Shown: positions 29,192-38,244 of the stretch, piece by piece
How the letters are laid out: every line of letters begins with the position of its first letter
Position numbering within the stretch: the stretch's first letter is position 1
DNA from: an uncultured Collinsella sp.
Lineage (GTDB): Bacteria > Actinomycetota > Coriobacteriia > Coriobacteriales > Coriobacteriaceae
Direction of reading: 5' to 3'
Length of the DNA: 50,333 nt
Assembly: GCA_959028445.1 (NCBI GenBank)
Contig: CAUFRY010000012.1
Span: forward strand, 1 to 50,333
Program-made: the position numbers and the translations under genes
The notes under the pieces: model-generated
Database searches by the model: none
What the model was told of the DNA's origin: nothing
What the model saw: only the letters and a program-made list of their open reading frames with translations

Positions 29192-29214
29192 CCCTTCAAC
29201 CTTGGGTTCAAGGG
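29192..29214 (-). promoter_or_regulatory. Orphan MerR-type dyad/promoter
   Basis: On the minus strand CCCTTGAACC, CAA and GGTTGAAGGG form a dyad that overlaps a TTGAAC -35 box. A TTGTAC -10-like box lies 19 bp away, the lengthened spacer typical of MerR-activated promoters. No MerR gene or target is adjacent, so it may be a leftover. The surrounding 29.04-29.40 kb DNA holds no convincing gene. Confidence 0.4.
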
Positions 29215-29403
29215 AGCCGCTAGGCTGGGCGTGCCGGACGGTAAGGTCCTGGACGCGATGGTGGACTTCTCCGATGCCATAGGGGTCATGGGTCTACGCC
29301 GATGGAGGCCCACGCACGCGGCAGGGCTCGCCCGTCACCGCTGGTCGCCGGACGGTCCCCACGCCCCGCTCGCCAACGCGCAGGCGACAGCAGCAGTCCA
29401 GCG

Positions 29404-29610
29404 CTAGCTGGAGACGCCGGAATGCCCAGAAGATGCGTTTCCCATCACTGCGACAGAGCTTTTTGCAGGGGTGGCAATTTTTCCTAATATCGAGGTCAGC
29501 TTGGCTTCGGTAGCCACCTTGAGAGCATCGCCAATAGACTCTTCCTTTATGCGTTCGACATAATCGTAGGCAATGCCCAACAATTCCAGTCCCGAGCAAC
29601 AGGAGTACAA
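29404..29610 (-). pseudogene. C-terminal fragment of an unknown protein
   Basis: The frame encodes an amphipathic stretch (YDYVERIKEESIGDALKVAT, then EAKLTSILGKIA). In the upstream direction another frame encodes a hydrophobic segment (L-A-T-I-A-A-I-V-L-L-L-L-G), as if a small membrane protein were split by a frameshift near 29580. It lacks a ribosome binding site and overlaps the promoter region of the LuxR gene. Identity unknown. Confidence 0.3.
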
Positions 29611-29646
29611 TTGCTGCTATTGTTGCCAGCTGTTGGGAGATGGAAG

Positions 29647-30651
29647 ATGGACTGCGATGGCTACCCATGCGTTCCCATGCCGTTGATGTGCACCGCCTTT
29701 GTGCCGGGGCAGATCGACGCTGCGGTTGCAGGCATTTCCGACCCCGATTCACGCACCATCGCCACGGCAGAAGCGCTGTACTTTCGCGGACAGGCCACGC
29801 TCGCCGCCGAGACAGCACGCCCCTATCTTGACGCCACCGACCCCGCACTGCGCTATTCCGCATGCTTTATCTGCGGATATGCCAGTCTGTCGCTCAACCG
29901 TATCGCCGACGCCCGCCGGTGCCTTGCTGGTATCCTCGATACGCCACCTGACGAGGAATCGCCTGCCGTCCACGCCATGCACATCCTGTTTGCCTCCGCC
30001 GCGAGCGTCCTGCTGCACTTGCCTTCCCCGTATTCCGCCGAAGAGTTTTATCCGCTTGCGGCGCATCTGCCCGAAGGCCTGCGCCTGTTCGCCAGCTACG
30101 TGATGGCGCACGCCTTGTATCTGCGCGGCGAATACGGCCGCAGCCTGGGCATGGTGGAAAATGCCCTGATCATGAAACAGGGAAGCTATCCCATCTCGGA
30201 ACTGTTCCTGCACCTGGCGGCTTCCATGGCATGCATGAGCCTCAAGGACATCGACGCCGCAAAGGCACATTTCGGAGCCGCTTGGGACATTGCGCGCCCC
30301 GACGGCCTTATCGAGCTCATTGGCGAGCACCACGGCCTTTTGCAGGGGCTCATCGAGGCATGCTTAAAATCGCAATACCCCGACGATTTCGCTCGCATCA
30401 TCGAGATTACGTATCGATTCAGCTACGGCTGGCGGCGCATCCACAACCCCGATTCGGGCGAGGACGTGGCCGACGATTTAACGACCACGGAGTTCACCAT
30501 GGCTATGCTCGCCTGCCGCGGTTGGACCAACGCCGAAATCGCACGCCATATGGGTGTGTCGCCGGGCACCGTTAAAAACCGCCTATCAGGAGTGTATGCC
30601 AAGCTTGGTATCGGAACTCGCGCCGAGCTGATTGCCCACATGTTGCGCTAG
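29647..30651 (+). CDS. LuxR-family regulator
   Basis: The 334-residue protein has a helical TPR/MalT-like N-terminal region (about 20-260, repeats of A-x-x-x-x-A-x-x type) and a C-terminal LuxR helix-turn-helix (LTTTEFTMAMLACRGWTNAE, then IARHMGVSPGTVKNRLSGVY). It is cytoplasmic. I chose ATG 29647 with GGGAG 8 nt upstream; a longer frame starts at 29611. The regulator sits directly upstream of a giant cell-wall protein, 157 nt apart and in the same direction, so it probably controls that surface gene. Confidence 0.83.
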   Translation: MDCDGYPCVPMPLMCTAFVPGQIDAAVAGISDPDSRTIATAEALYFRGQATLAAETARPYLDATDPALRYSACFICGYASLSLNRIADARRCLAGILDTPPDEESPAVHAMHILFASAASVLLHLPSPYSAEEFYPLAAHLPEGLRLFASYVMAHALYLRGEYGRSLGMVENALIMKQGSYPISELFLHLAASMACMSLKDIDAAKAHFGAAWDIARPDGLIELIGEHHGLLQGLIEACLKSQYPDDFARIIEITYRFSYGWRRIHNPDSGEDVADDLTTTEFTMAMLACRGWTNAEIARHMGVSPGTVKNRLSGVYAKLGIGTRAELIAHMLR

Positions 30652-30808
30652 CGGCCAGACTGCCCGGCGTATCGAAAGCGCTCCGGGGGGCTGACGCTTT
30701 CGCGCGCTCAAATTGGACATTTTGGTCCCCGAACGGCACTACCGCCACGGGGCACCTTCTCGCAAAATTGGATTATTTCCACCGATACCTGCGGGATGGG
30801 AGCCAAAG

Positions 30809-33800
30809 ATGCTTGATCGCCGTTCGTTACTTGTTGCCGGAGCATCCTCGCTGGCGAGCATTATGTTGCCGCGCGTGCCGGGAAGCGCAAATGCCTTCAT
30901 ATTGCCGTTCGCGCCCACCGAAGCCTATGCCGACGAAAAAGACCCCTTCAGGGTGCTCGTTCTCTCGCGCACCATGTTTGGTGTGGTCGTGGTCGACGTC
31001 GCCAACAAGAATACGCCCATCAAGGGAGCCCAGGTCACGCTTGCGTCGCGTTATGCCGCGGGCAAGCAGCTCTCCGCCACGACCGACGACGAGGGCACGG
31101 CCATCTTTGAGATCGCCCCTCTTTCAGAAGGCTACGTGGACGAGGCAACACTTCTCGACGCGTACGACTTTAACGGCGGCATTTCCATTAGCATGGCGGG
31201 CTACCGTGATGTCGAGATTCCCCTTGCGCGTATCCAGGGCGGCACCGCCATAACCGCGCCCACGCGTCCGCTTTCCGACGGCGAGCCGTACTTCCGCCAG
31301 CTCACATTCGACGAATGGGACATCCAGTACGCTGAAGTCACGTTCATGGCATTGCCGAAGGACGACACGGCAAACGGGCAGCCCGATACGCACTCCTTTA
31401 CCGTGCAGGCACATCTGCCACAGGGTGGACAGGCAACGCTGTGCATCAACAAGGTATTGCCCGCCACGGGCAGCTCAGCCGAAACCGTCACACAGATCGG
31501 CCAGATCAAGGCCAGTGCATCGGGTGCGAATAATCTGGCAACGTTCACACTCGAAGACAAGCTCCTCGATGCGGCATCGGGCCTTCTGGAAGAAGGGTGC
31601 AAGCTGCGCTTTGTCCTCGACTATCAGGGCAAAACCTACACGCTCTCCTCCCCCATGGCCGTTGTCACCGCGCCGGCCGCAAAGGCGGAATCAGGCTCGA
31701 CCACCATCATTCCCACCACCATGGACCAGGAGATCACTCCGTTTGATTTCCCCGCATCGTTTCCCGGCATCGGTGGTAATAAGTTCACGTGTTGGATGCC
31801 CACATTTCCAATCCTCTTCGATTTCTCGTTTGCTGGATACGTGCTGTTTGGCGGAGGATACAAACCAGCCAGCTATATGAACGATTCGGGCAACCCTGAT
31901 CCGGAATACTGGAAGAAATCGCCGCGCGAGTCGGGCGCCAAGCAGGCAAACCGCTACCTCGACGAGATGGAGGGGAAGTGGAATCAGTACAAGAGTATGA
32001 GTGCCGGTTCGGGCACCGATCCAAGAAACACCAAGCTCCTTCGCCACCATTGCACGCCGCTGTTCACGATGGATATCGCCACACAGCTGTACGGCTCGCT
32101 CGCCTACGATTGGGTGGGCAAAACCTGGGGTAACAACAACGACCCCGCATACGGCAATATTAAGGCCCTCTTCCAGGTAAGAACCGACCTCAATTGGACC
32201 GAGCAGTTTACCCTAGGACCGGTGCCATTTTTCCTAAACGTCAACCCCTGGGTGCTGGCAAAACTGGCGCTCGCCGTGGGTGCCCACACGCACGGCAGCG
32301 GCGCGGCGTTTTTTAAAAACATTTCGCTCGACTATTCAAACACGTCGGGCTCGTTCACCATCCAGATCGGGCTTGCCGTCATCTTTGGCGCCGGCGTTGC
32401 AGGCGTCGCTTCGTCTGCCGTGCGCGGCGCCGCATCCCTCACGCTGTTCATTGGGTACGAGAAGGCAGATGGACACCAGCTTCCGCGACTGCGCGTAGGT
32501 GCAGACGTCGATGTCGATGTGATACTCCAGTTCGTAATGTTCAAGTGGACCGCCAAGGCTTGGTCGGGGTCGTGGCCCACACTCATCGATTCGTGGAATA
32601 TGTCGGTGAACAATGGCGACCAGTATGTGCTCCAGCGCTCTGAGCTCGCATTGGGTGGAGATACGCCTTATACGCTGGATGCCTGCTTCGGCTCGGCCGG
32701 CAACATTGAGGCGGGCGGCGTGCCGCAATTTATCGCATCGGCCACCATCGTCACCAACGCCGAACTGCTCGCACGCGCCGAGGTTAAGGCCACTGCCGTA
32801 AACGCCGCGCCTGTCGTGCGCGATTGGGATCAAGCGGTCACGCGCATTGAGTTCGAGGCGGATGCAGAAAGCGACGACACGGGACAGATCGAGCATTTCG
32901 TCCATGCACTGATAGAGAACGACGAAAACGCCGCGCCGATGTATGAGTACACCTACATCGGTCAGGCAACGAACACCGTTGCCGACCCGAACGCCGATTC
33001 TGCCGGCGTGTCGGAGGACGAGCGTGGCGGCATCAAGCCCTCGAGCGACAACGTGCTGTTTGCTGGCGTGCTCAGCGAAGCCCACATGAAGCTGGCAATG
33101 ATTGCCGGCGTAGAATGCCTGTTCCGTATCGCCTCGGTGCGCTACGGCGACAATGGTCGCTCGCGCCTGGTGGTACACACAAAGGCAAACGGAACGTGGT
33201 CCGCTCCCACGCCTGTGGACTTTCCCCTTGGGTTTGGCGAGGAAGACGTGGAGCGCGACGGCATATACGATTACGACTTCGACGTAGTGGAATATACGGA
33301 CGGAAGAGGAAACCAGGACGCCTACGTGCTGTTGGTCTCGGGCGAGCGCCCCGACGGCGACAGCACCCTTTTCGATTCGGCAAGCACAGCCGGCATACTG
33401 TCCGTTGTGCGCCTGCGCATAAGCAATAGCGAAGTTCGCGTGGTATCGCACACGTCGTGGCGCAGCATCTCGCGCGGCCGCCTGCAGGAGGACGGTTACC
33501 ATTGTCTGCAGTGTCCACGCATCACGGTGGGCAAGACGCTTGTCGACGGGCGTCTGTCGGGCGCCTATCTCCACCGCCGCGGAACCACGGCAGAAAAGGC
33601 GTTGGGCACCGAGGCAGAGGTCGCGCTCGAGTGCTTTACCCTGTGGTCGGACGTTTCGGGCGACAGCCTCACGTTCCGTCAGGTCCTCCGCTTTCCGCAG
33701 GCACCGTCGAGCATCGAGCTGGGCGAGCCCGAGAATATCAACGGCAAAATGGTGGTGCCCGTTGCGTACGAGACCGCAGACGGTTGCGGCTGCGCATCGT

Positions 33801-35176
33801 ACGCCGTGATCGGCCAGTCCATTGCGGGCTGGGGCATTATGCCACCAGACGCCACGGTACCCCGTGCGGTACCGTGGCCACAACATTCGGGCTTTTTGGC
33901 AACCGTCAACGAGCAACTGCAGCATATTACTTGGACGCGAGGCGCATCGGCGTTTGCAACGCAGCCCGTGGGTGCCGCAGGCTGTGGCCCGGCATCGTTT
34001 AGCGTAAGCAACAACGGCAGGTGCGCGCTCTATGTAGAGAACACCGATGGCAAGGTGGGACAGACCTACGACGAAGAAGGCAACCCAGTTGCAGTGATGG
34101 GCAAGCACTTCCGCATCTTCGCCAGCACCTTGTCAGGCGATCTGTTTACGGAGCCGTTCGTGATGTGCGAGCTGGACCATCCCGTCGATCAGATAACGAC
34201 ATTTTTGACGTCGGGGAGCATGCTCTCCGCGCTCGCCACGCACATTGTGAGCGCGGAGAAGAGCGAGGCAGAACTACACGGCATCGAAGTGCCCTTGGTG
34301 GCGTGTGCCACTCCGACGGGCGCGGTCGCTACCTCGGGCGCGGTGGTGCCCGGAGCAGCAGGCGAATCCTTCATGGTCACGGTGCGAAACGACGGTAACA
34401 CCTTGCTGACCGCCGGCACGATCGATCTGTACCGAGAGGGCTCCAGCCAGCCGTTCTCCAGCGCATCCATCGGGTTCGGAGCAAACGCACGCATGGCTTC
34501 GATCTACGATCCGGAGCTTGCCGAGGATGCTTCGGCCAACGACATGGCACACGTGAAGTACGCGCTCGAGACGCTGGGCGCACGTTTTGCAACGCACCCG
34601 CTGGTAGCCGACAGCGGCAACGCCGTGCTGGCACCGGGTTGCACGGCACAGTTCCGCATGAGCTTCGCCATCCCCGAGAGTTGGAGCGACGAGGTGGGCA
34701 AACGCGTAACGCTATATGCGAAGGCGCGTAATCTGGTGGCGCTCGATCCCGTAACGCTCGAGGAAATTCGACCGGGCGCAAACTCGGCGCTGGGTGCCGT
34801 ACTGCACGAGCTTCATGTGCCCGACGCGGCATGCGAACGCTCAGAAGTTCAGGTCGGCGTATGCGACAGCGCGGATACGACAGAACTTCACGACGCCCCG
34901 ATGACAGCAGACGACGATGGCGGCTCGAGTGGCGGCGGTACCGACGAGGGCGGCGGCTCCGGCGGAAGGAGCTCCGGCAGTGGCAAGGACCACAGCAATA
35001 ACAAGCGCTCCGGAAAAGCGGGCGCGCTCGCCGGCACGGGCGACAGCAACGTCCCCCTAACCGCAGCCGCAGCAGCACTCGCCGCAGCTGGTGCCGGCCT
35101 TGTCGCCTACAGCGTCCGCCGCACGGCGCTCGAAAAAGACACCGCCAATGAGGTCAATTCGGATAGGCCTCGCTAG
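30809..35176 (+). CDS. Large Tat-exported, sortase-anchored surface protein
   Basis: The 1455-residue protein begins with a Tat-type signal (LDRRSLLVAGASSLASIML, cleavage after an A-x-A near residue 30). A carboxypeptidase-regulatory-like beta domain follows (about 50-140: NTPIKGAQVTLASRYAAGKQ). Long unassigned beta-rich regions make up the middle. It ends with a Gly/Ser linker (about 1370-1400), the sorting-like motif LAGTGD, a hydrophobic helix and a basic tail (SVRRTALEKD). It is exported and probably attached to the wall; function unknown, adhesion or glycan interaction being guesses. ATG 30809 has GGGAGCC upstream, and a longer frame from 30713 lacks this signal. The plus strand shows no clear terminator after it. 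Confidence 0.85.
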   Translation: MLDRRSLLVAGASSLASIMLPRVPGSANAFILPFAPTEAYADEKDPFRVLVLSRTMFGVVVVDVANKNTPIKGAQVTLASRYAAGKQLSATTDDEGTAIFEIAPLSEGYVDEATLLDAYDFNGGISISMAGYRDVEIPLARIQGGTAITAPTRPLSDGEPYFRQLTFDEWDIQYAEVTFMALPKDDTANGQPDTHSFTVQAHLPQGGQATLCINKVLPATGSSAETVTQIGQIKASASGANNLATFTLEDKLLDAASGLLEEGCKLRFVLDYQGKTYTLSSPMAVVTAPAAKAESGSTTIIPTTMDQEITPFDFPASFPGIGGNKFTCWMPTFPILFDFSFAGYVLFGGGYKPASYMNDSGNPDPEYWKKSPRESGAKQANRYLDEMEGKWNQYKSMSAGSGTDPRNTKLLRHHCTPLFTMDIATQLYGSLAYDWVGKTWGNNNDPAYGNIKALFQVRTDLNWTEQFTLGPVPFFLNVNPWVLAKLALAVGAHTHGSGAAFFKNISLDYSNTSGSFTIQIGLAVIFGAGVAGVASSAVRGAASLTLFIGYEKADGHQLPRLRVGADVDVDVILQFVMFKWTAKAWSGSWPTLIDSWNMSVNNGDQYVLQRSELALGGDTPYTLDACFGSAGNIEAGGVPQFIASATIVTNAELLARAEVKATAVNAAPVVRDWDQAVTRIEFEADAESDDTGQIEHFVHALIENDENAAPMYEYTYIGQATNTVADPNADSAGVSEDERGGIKPSSDNVLFAGVLSEAHMKLAMIAGVECLFRIASVRYGDNGRSRLVVHTKANGTWSAPTPVDFPLGFGEEDVERDGIYDYDFDVVEYTDGRGNQDAYVLLVSGERPDGDSTLFDSASTAGILSVVRLRISNSEVRVVSHTSWRSISRGRLQEDGYHCLQCPRITVGKTLVDGRLSGAYLHRRGTTAEKALGTEAEVALECFTLWSDVSGDSLTFRQVLRFPQAPSSIELGEPENINGKMVVPVAYETADGCGCASYAVIGQSIAGWGIMPPDATVPRAVPWPQHSGFLATVNEQLQHITWTRGASAFATQPVGAAGCGPASFSVSNNGRCALYVENTDGKVGQTYDEEGNPVAVMGKHFRIFASTLSGDLFTEPFVMCELDHPVDQITTFLTSGSMLSALATHIVSAEKSEAELHGIEVPLVACATPTGAVATSGAVVPGAAGESFMVTVRNDGNTLLTAGTIDLYREGSSQPFSSASIGFGANARMASIYDPELAEDASANDMAHVKYALETLGARFATHPLVADSGNAVLAPGCTAQFRMSFAIPESWSDEVGKRVTLYAKARNLVALDPVTLEEIRPGANSALGAVLHELHVPDAACERSEVQVGVCDSADTTELHDAPMTADDDGGSSGGGTDEGGGSGGRSSGSGKDHSNNKRSGKAGALAGTGDSNVPLTAAAAALAAAGAGLVAYSVRRTALEKDTANEVNSDRPR

Positions 35177-35223
35177 CTCCTAGTTACTTTTGTGTGAAAC
35201 GCCGACTCGGCTCATCGAGCACC

Positions 35224-35259
35224 AAAAAGGGCTGGCCCCGATAACTCGGAGCCAGCCCT
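35224..35259 (-). terminator. Intrinsic terminator of the lipoprotein gene
   Basis: On the minus strand AGGGCTGGC pairs with GCCAGCCCT and is followed directly by TTTT, about 28 nt past the stop codon. Confidence 0.85.
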
Positions 35260-35286
35260 GAGTCGCCTGGCGTAAGAATCGCGGCG

Positions 35287-36306
35287 TTACTTGAGCTTCA
35301 GCGCCTCCATCATGGGCGCGGCGGCGTCCCAATCGATCTTCCAGCCAATCGACACGCGGACGGTCTCGCCCGTCGCGGGAGCCGTCGCAAACAGCGTATG
35401 GCCGTTGTCGGGACCGGTAAAGCGCAGCCACGTTATGCCGTTGTACTCGACCTGGTCGGTTGTTGTCTCCTTGCCTTCGTAGACCTGCTCTAGGCTTGCA
35501 ACCTCTTCCTCCGGCGAGCGCGGGAAGATGCTGATGTTCAGGCGTCCTCCAGTCTCGTCGTGGAAGAAGTTTGCCTTTTCGCGCTCTTCGTCGGACGAAT
35601 CCAGCGTGTACCCATCGGCGGCCTCGATGCTGTACGATGCGCAGTCGATGCCCGTTAAATCTGCCTTCTCGCCAGAATCGGCCACGCCGCCGGCCGCCTT
35701 GAACTCCTTGGTCTCGCATCCCGTGGTGTCAAAGTGCATGGCCTCATGATTCTTGGCGGGGGCATAAGCGTCTACGAACTCGACAGTGATGGGCCCGTAG
35801 TACGCCGTCTTGGGCGCCCAGAAATACACGTACTCAACGGTCTCGCCCGGGCCGATATCTGGCCTCTCGGAAAGGTCGATGCCCTCGTGCAGCTCATCGG
35901 GAGCCTCGCTTGCAACGTAGTCGAGCACGGCCGCCTTGCCGGAAGTAAACAACGGGTCGCCTGCCTCAAGATCGCCCTGGGCAGCATGCACGTTAAAGGA
36001 ACTGAACGTCCTGTTCTTTGTGTTGTTGTTGGTGATCTTGATGTGCAGGTAAAAGCCGTCCTGCAGCTTGGCATCGCCGCGATAGAACGTACCGTGAGCC
36101 ACCGACTCATAGGTAATGCCTGCCACCTCGACCGTCTGCGAATCATAGGCCCTGGGCTTTTCCTGCACAGGCGCGCTGCCGCCCGAACCGCCAGGCGAGC
36201 CGCTCGGAGCACTACCGCCACAGCCGGCCACTGTACACGCCAGCACGGCCGAAAGCGTCACGGTGGGAATTCCTAACAGCAGTTTCTTTGTCATGGGCCT
36301 CATCAT
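35287..36306 (-). CDS. Secreted lipoprotein, unknown function
   Basis: 339 residues. The signal peptide (MRPMTKKLLLGIPTVTLSAV) ends in a lipobox T-V-A-G-C, followed by a Gly/Ser linker. A beta-rich domain (about 55-190, with I-K-I-T-N-N-N-T-K-N-R-T-F-S-S-F) resembles DUF4352-type immunoglobulin-like lipoproteins. A second C-terminal domain (about 220-335) contains SGEKADLTGIDCASYSIEAA. It is predicted to be outer-surface and membrane-anchored. ATG 36306 has AAAGGAG 8 nt upstream. It is convergent with the giant surface protein and monocistronic. Confidence 0.8.
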   Translation of the reverse strand: MMRPMTKKLLLGIPTVTLSAVLACTVAGCGGSAPSGSPGGSGGSAPVQEKPRAYDSQTVEVAGITYESVAHGTFYRGDAKLQDGFYLHIKITNNNTKNRTFSSFNVHAAQGDLEAGDPLFTSGKAAVLDYVASEAPDELHEGIDLSERPDIGPGETVEYVYFWAPKTAYYGPITVEFVDAYAPAKNHEAMHFDTTGCETKEFKAAGGVADSGEKADLTGIDCASYSIEAADGYTLDSSDEEREKANFFHDETGGRLNISIFPRSPEEEVASLEQVYEGKETTTDQVEYNGITWLRFTGPDNGHTLFATAPATGETVRVSIGWKIDWDAAAPMMEALKLK

Positions 36307-36450
36307 TCTCACCGCTCCTTTCGGCTTGCAGCTCATCCATTGCCCGAGTCCCAAGTCGACCCCGTGGCATCGGCTTCCACTATGAGCGTATGACGAAACA
36401 CGGCGCCGGCGAAGTGACCCGTGGCCCAAATAACGACCCACCAGCGTTCC

Positions 36451-36494
36451 TTATGGGCCAAAAGAACTCGCACATGCACGCCCCCGGCCCATAA
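36451..36494. repeat. TTATGGGCC/GGCCCATAA inverted repeat
   Basis: 9-bp perfect arms (36451-36459, 36486-36494) around a 26-nt loop lie in the 300-bp gap before the ATPase leader. No gene lies in 36307-36603; this stem and presumably the lipoprotein promoter are all that is visible. Confidence 0.5.
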
Positions 36495-36603
36495 AACGAG
36501 ACGTCTGTCCCAATGTTCGATTCGATCCAACAATCCGCACGACACGTTTTCGACAACGTATCCAACCGCAAACGCAGCAAGACGCGTTCGGCCGCCTTCA
36601 AAT

Positions 36604-36709
36604 TTACTCGGGCAGAACCGACTCGGTTTTGTCCGAGTAAACTCGAGCATAAACTGATCCATGCGATACAATTAACTCGGACAAAACCGAGTCGGAAGGA
36701 ACCGAGTAA
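36604..36709. promoter_or_regulatory. 35-bp inverted repeat built from ACTCGG/CCGAGT units
   Basis: The arms at 36604-36638 and 36675-36709 are reverse complements except for a 6-nt internal block (GCAGAA against AAGGAA). Each arm contains ACTCGG-6 nt-CCGAGT, itself a palindrome, and one more hexamer, giving six hexamers in 106 bp. The right arm ends at the base before the GTG start of the ATPase. A TACAAT box (36667-36672) lies in the spacer. The design fits paired operators flanking a promoter, or a strong cruciform or RNA hairpin at the start codon. Confidence 0.6.
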
Positions 36710-38092
36710 GTGGAATTTATTGGCAGGGAGCGTGAGCTCGCCCGTATTAAGAAAACGCTCAAAGCACCCGAGCAGCGCAATGTTCTCATTTACGGCAGGC
36801 GTCGCGTCGGAAAAAGTGAGCTCATCAAGCAGGCGCTAACCGATTTGTCGGACGTCGCAACGGTCTATTACGAGTGCCGCCAAACCTCCGAGGCAGACAA
36901 CCTCGAGAGTCTGTCCGTCCTTGTTGCTGAAGCGCTGAGCTTTCCTCCGCTCGCCTTCGCAGGCATCCGCGAGCTCATCGAATTTCTGTTTGCCCAAGCC
37001 AAAGACAAGAACATTACCCTCGTTCTCGACGAATACCCCTACTTGAGAGATGCGGTTAAAGGCTTAGACAGCATTCTTCAGACCTCAATCGACGCTCACA
37101 GGGAAGACTCACGTTTAAACATTGTCCTGTGCGGCTCCTACGTTGAGATTATGAAATCCCTCATCGAGCATGAAAGCCCCCTCTACGGGCGAATTGATCT
37201 CGCGCTTGAGCTTAAGCCCATGGATTACTTTGACGCTGCGAAGTTCTATCCCGCGTTCTCGCCCGAGGACAAGGTGCGGCTCTATAGCGTTTTTGGCGGC
37301 ATCCCCTTTTACAATCGCCTCATCGATCAATCCCAAAGCGTACGCGACAACATCATCGAGCTCGTCACGGAACCTGGTGCCCGCTTAGAAAGCGAGGTGC
37401 CGTCCTATCTCAACGCCGAGATCTCGAAGATGACCAACGCCAACGAAGTTTTCGGGGCTCTCGTACAAGGTTACTCCCGTTGGGGGGACGTGCTGGCACA
37501 GTCGCACGTCTCGAGCGGTCCGGCCATGGCAGACGTGCTCGACAAGCTCATGTCACTCGAAATCGTCCAAAAGCGTGCGCCCATCAACGACCCTACGAAC
37601 AAGCGCAAGTCTGGCTACTTTGTAGTGGACCCGCTTTCGCTCTTTTACTATCGCTATGTTTTCCGCAATGCCTCAGCGCGTCAGCTGCTCGACCCGGAAG
37701 TCTTCTATGATCGTCACATCTCCCAAGACTTCGAGGAAAACTACGTTCCTCATATGTTCGAGGAGATCTGCCGTCAATACCTCGTGCGGCAGAACAGGAC
37801 CGGCAAGATCGAACCGGCTTTCGACGCCATAGGCAAGTACTGGTACGACGATCCCGCAAACAAAACGAGCGGCGAATTCGATGTGGTAACGCAAGACCCC
37901 GAGGGCTACGCCTTCTACGAAGCAAAGTTCCGCAAATCCCCCGTCACGCAAAAAATGGTCGACGAGGAAATCACCCAAGTCGAGGCAACGGGGCTCAAGT
38001 GCCATCGCTATGGATTCTTCTCCCGTTCGGGCTTCGAAGCTGGCGAAAGCGATCGAACCGTCTTCATCGACCTGCCGCAGATGTTTGGATAG
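36710..38092 (+). CDS. AAA ATPase with DUF234 / PD-(D/E)XK-like C-terminal domain
   Basis: 460 residues from GTG 36710. The N-terminal P-loop ATPase starts with the family text FIGRERELA and has Walker A IYGRRRVGKSELIKQA and Walker B TLVLDEYPYL. It then has a sensor region (IVLCGSYVEIM) and a winged-helix-like middle (about 215-320). The C-terminal DUF234 domain (about 330-455) contains E-F-D-V-V and Y-E-A-K-F, a D...E-x-K nuclease-type signature. Proteins of this kind are widespread in archaea and anaerobes and of unknown role; a DNA-acting or mobile function is suspected. The leader holds the 35-bp inverted repeat. It stands alone in a lower-GC pocket. Confidence 0.85.
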   Translation: MEFIGRERELARIKKTLKAPEQRNVLIYGRRRVGKSELIKQALTDLSDVATVYYECRQTSEADNLESLSVLVAEALSFPPLAFAGIRELIEFLFAQAKDKNITLVLDEYPYLRDAVKGLDSILQTSIDAHREDSRLNIVLCGSYVEIMKSLIEHESPLYGRIDLALELKPMDYFDAAKFYPAFSPEDKVRLYSVFGGIPFYNRLIDQSQSVRDNIIELVTEPGARLESEVPSYLNAEISKMTNANEVFGALVQGYSRWGDVLAQSHVSSGPAMADVLDKLMSLEIVQKRAPINDPTNKRKSGYFVVDPLSLFYYRYVFRNASARQLLDPEVFYDRHISQDFEENYVPHMFEEICRQYLVRQNRTGKIEPAFDAIGKYWYDDPANKTSGEFDVVTQDPEGYAFYEAKFRKSPVTQKMVDEEITQVEATGLKCHRYGFFSRSGFEAGESDRTVFIDLPQMFG

Positions 38093-38131
38093 GACAGGCT
38101 CTTCCCGCATCCCGAGCATTCATTATCTAAT

Positions 38132-38145
38132 CGAACGATTGTTCG
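38132..38145. promoter_or_regulatory. LexA (SOS) box
   Basis: CGAACGATTGTTCG fits the Gram-positive and actinobacterial LexA consensus CGAAC-N4-GTTCG perfectly and extends to ATCGAAC/GTTCGAT. It is 17 bp upstream of the -35 box of the topoisomerase operon. Confidence 0.65.
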
Positions 38146-38161
38146 ATGGATTTCGTGTTGG

Positions 38162-38190
38162 TTGGAATCGCCTGTGGGCTGGGCTATGCT
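38162..38190 (+). promoter_or_regulatory. Promoter of the topoisomerase operon
   Basis: TTGGAA, a 17-bp spacer and TATGCT lie about 55 nt upstream of the GyrB-like start codon. Confidence 0.55.
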
Positions 38191-38244
38191 ACCTTGACTA
38201 TCTATATGACTTAAACGCAGCAAAGGAGCACCGAGAGAGCGAGT

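Noticed and set aside
32336..34108. 590-codon minus-strand frame inside the giant surface protein
   Set aside because: It is antisense to a gene with clear signal peptide and anchor; Cys/Arg/His-rich text without motifs.
36333..36671. 112-codon minus-strand frame across the ATPase leader
   Set aside because: Its repeats are explained by the palindromic DNA; no start signal.
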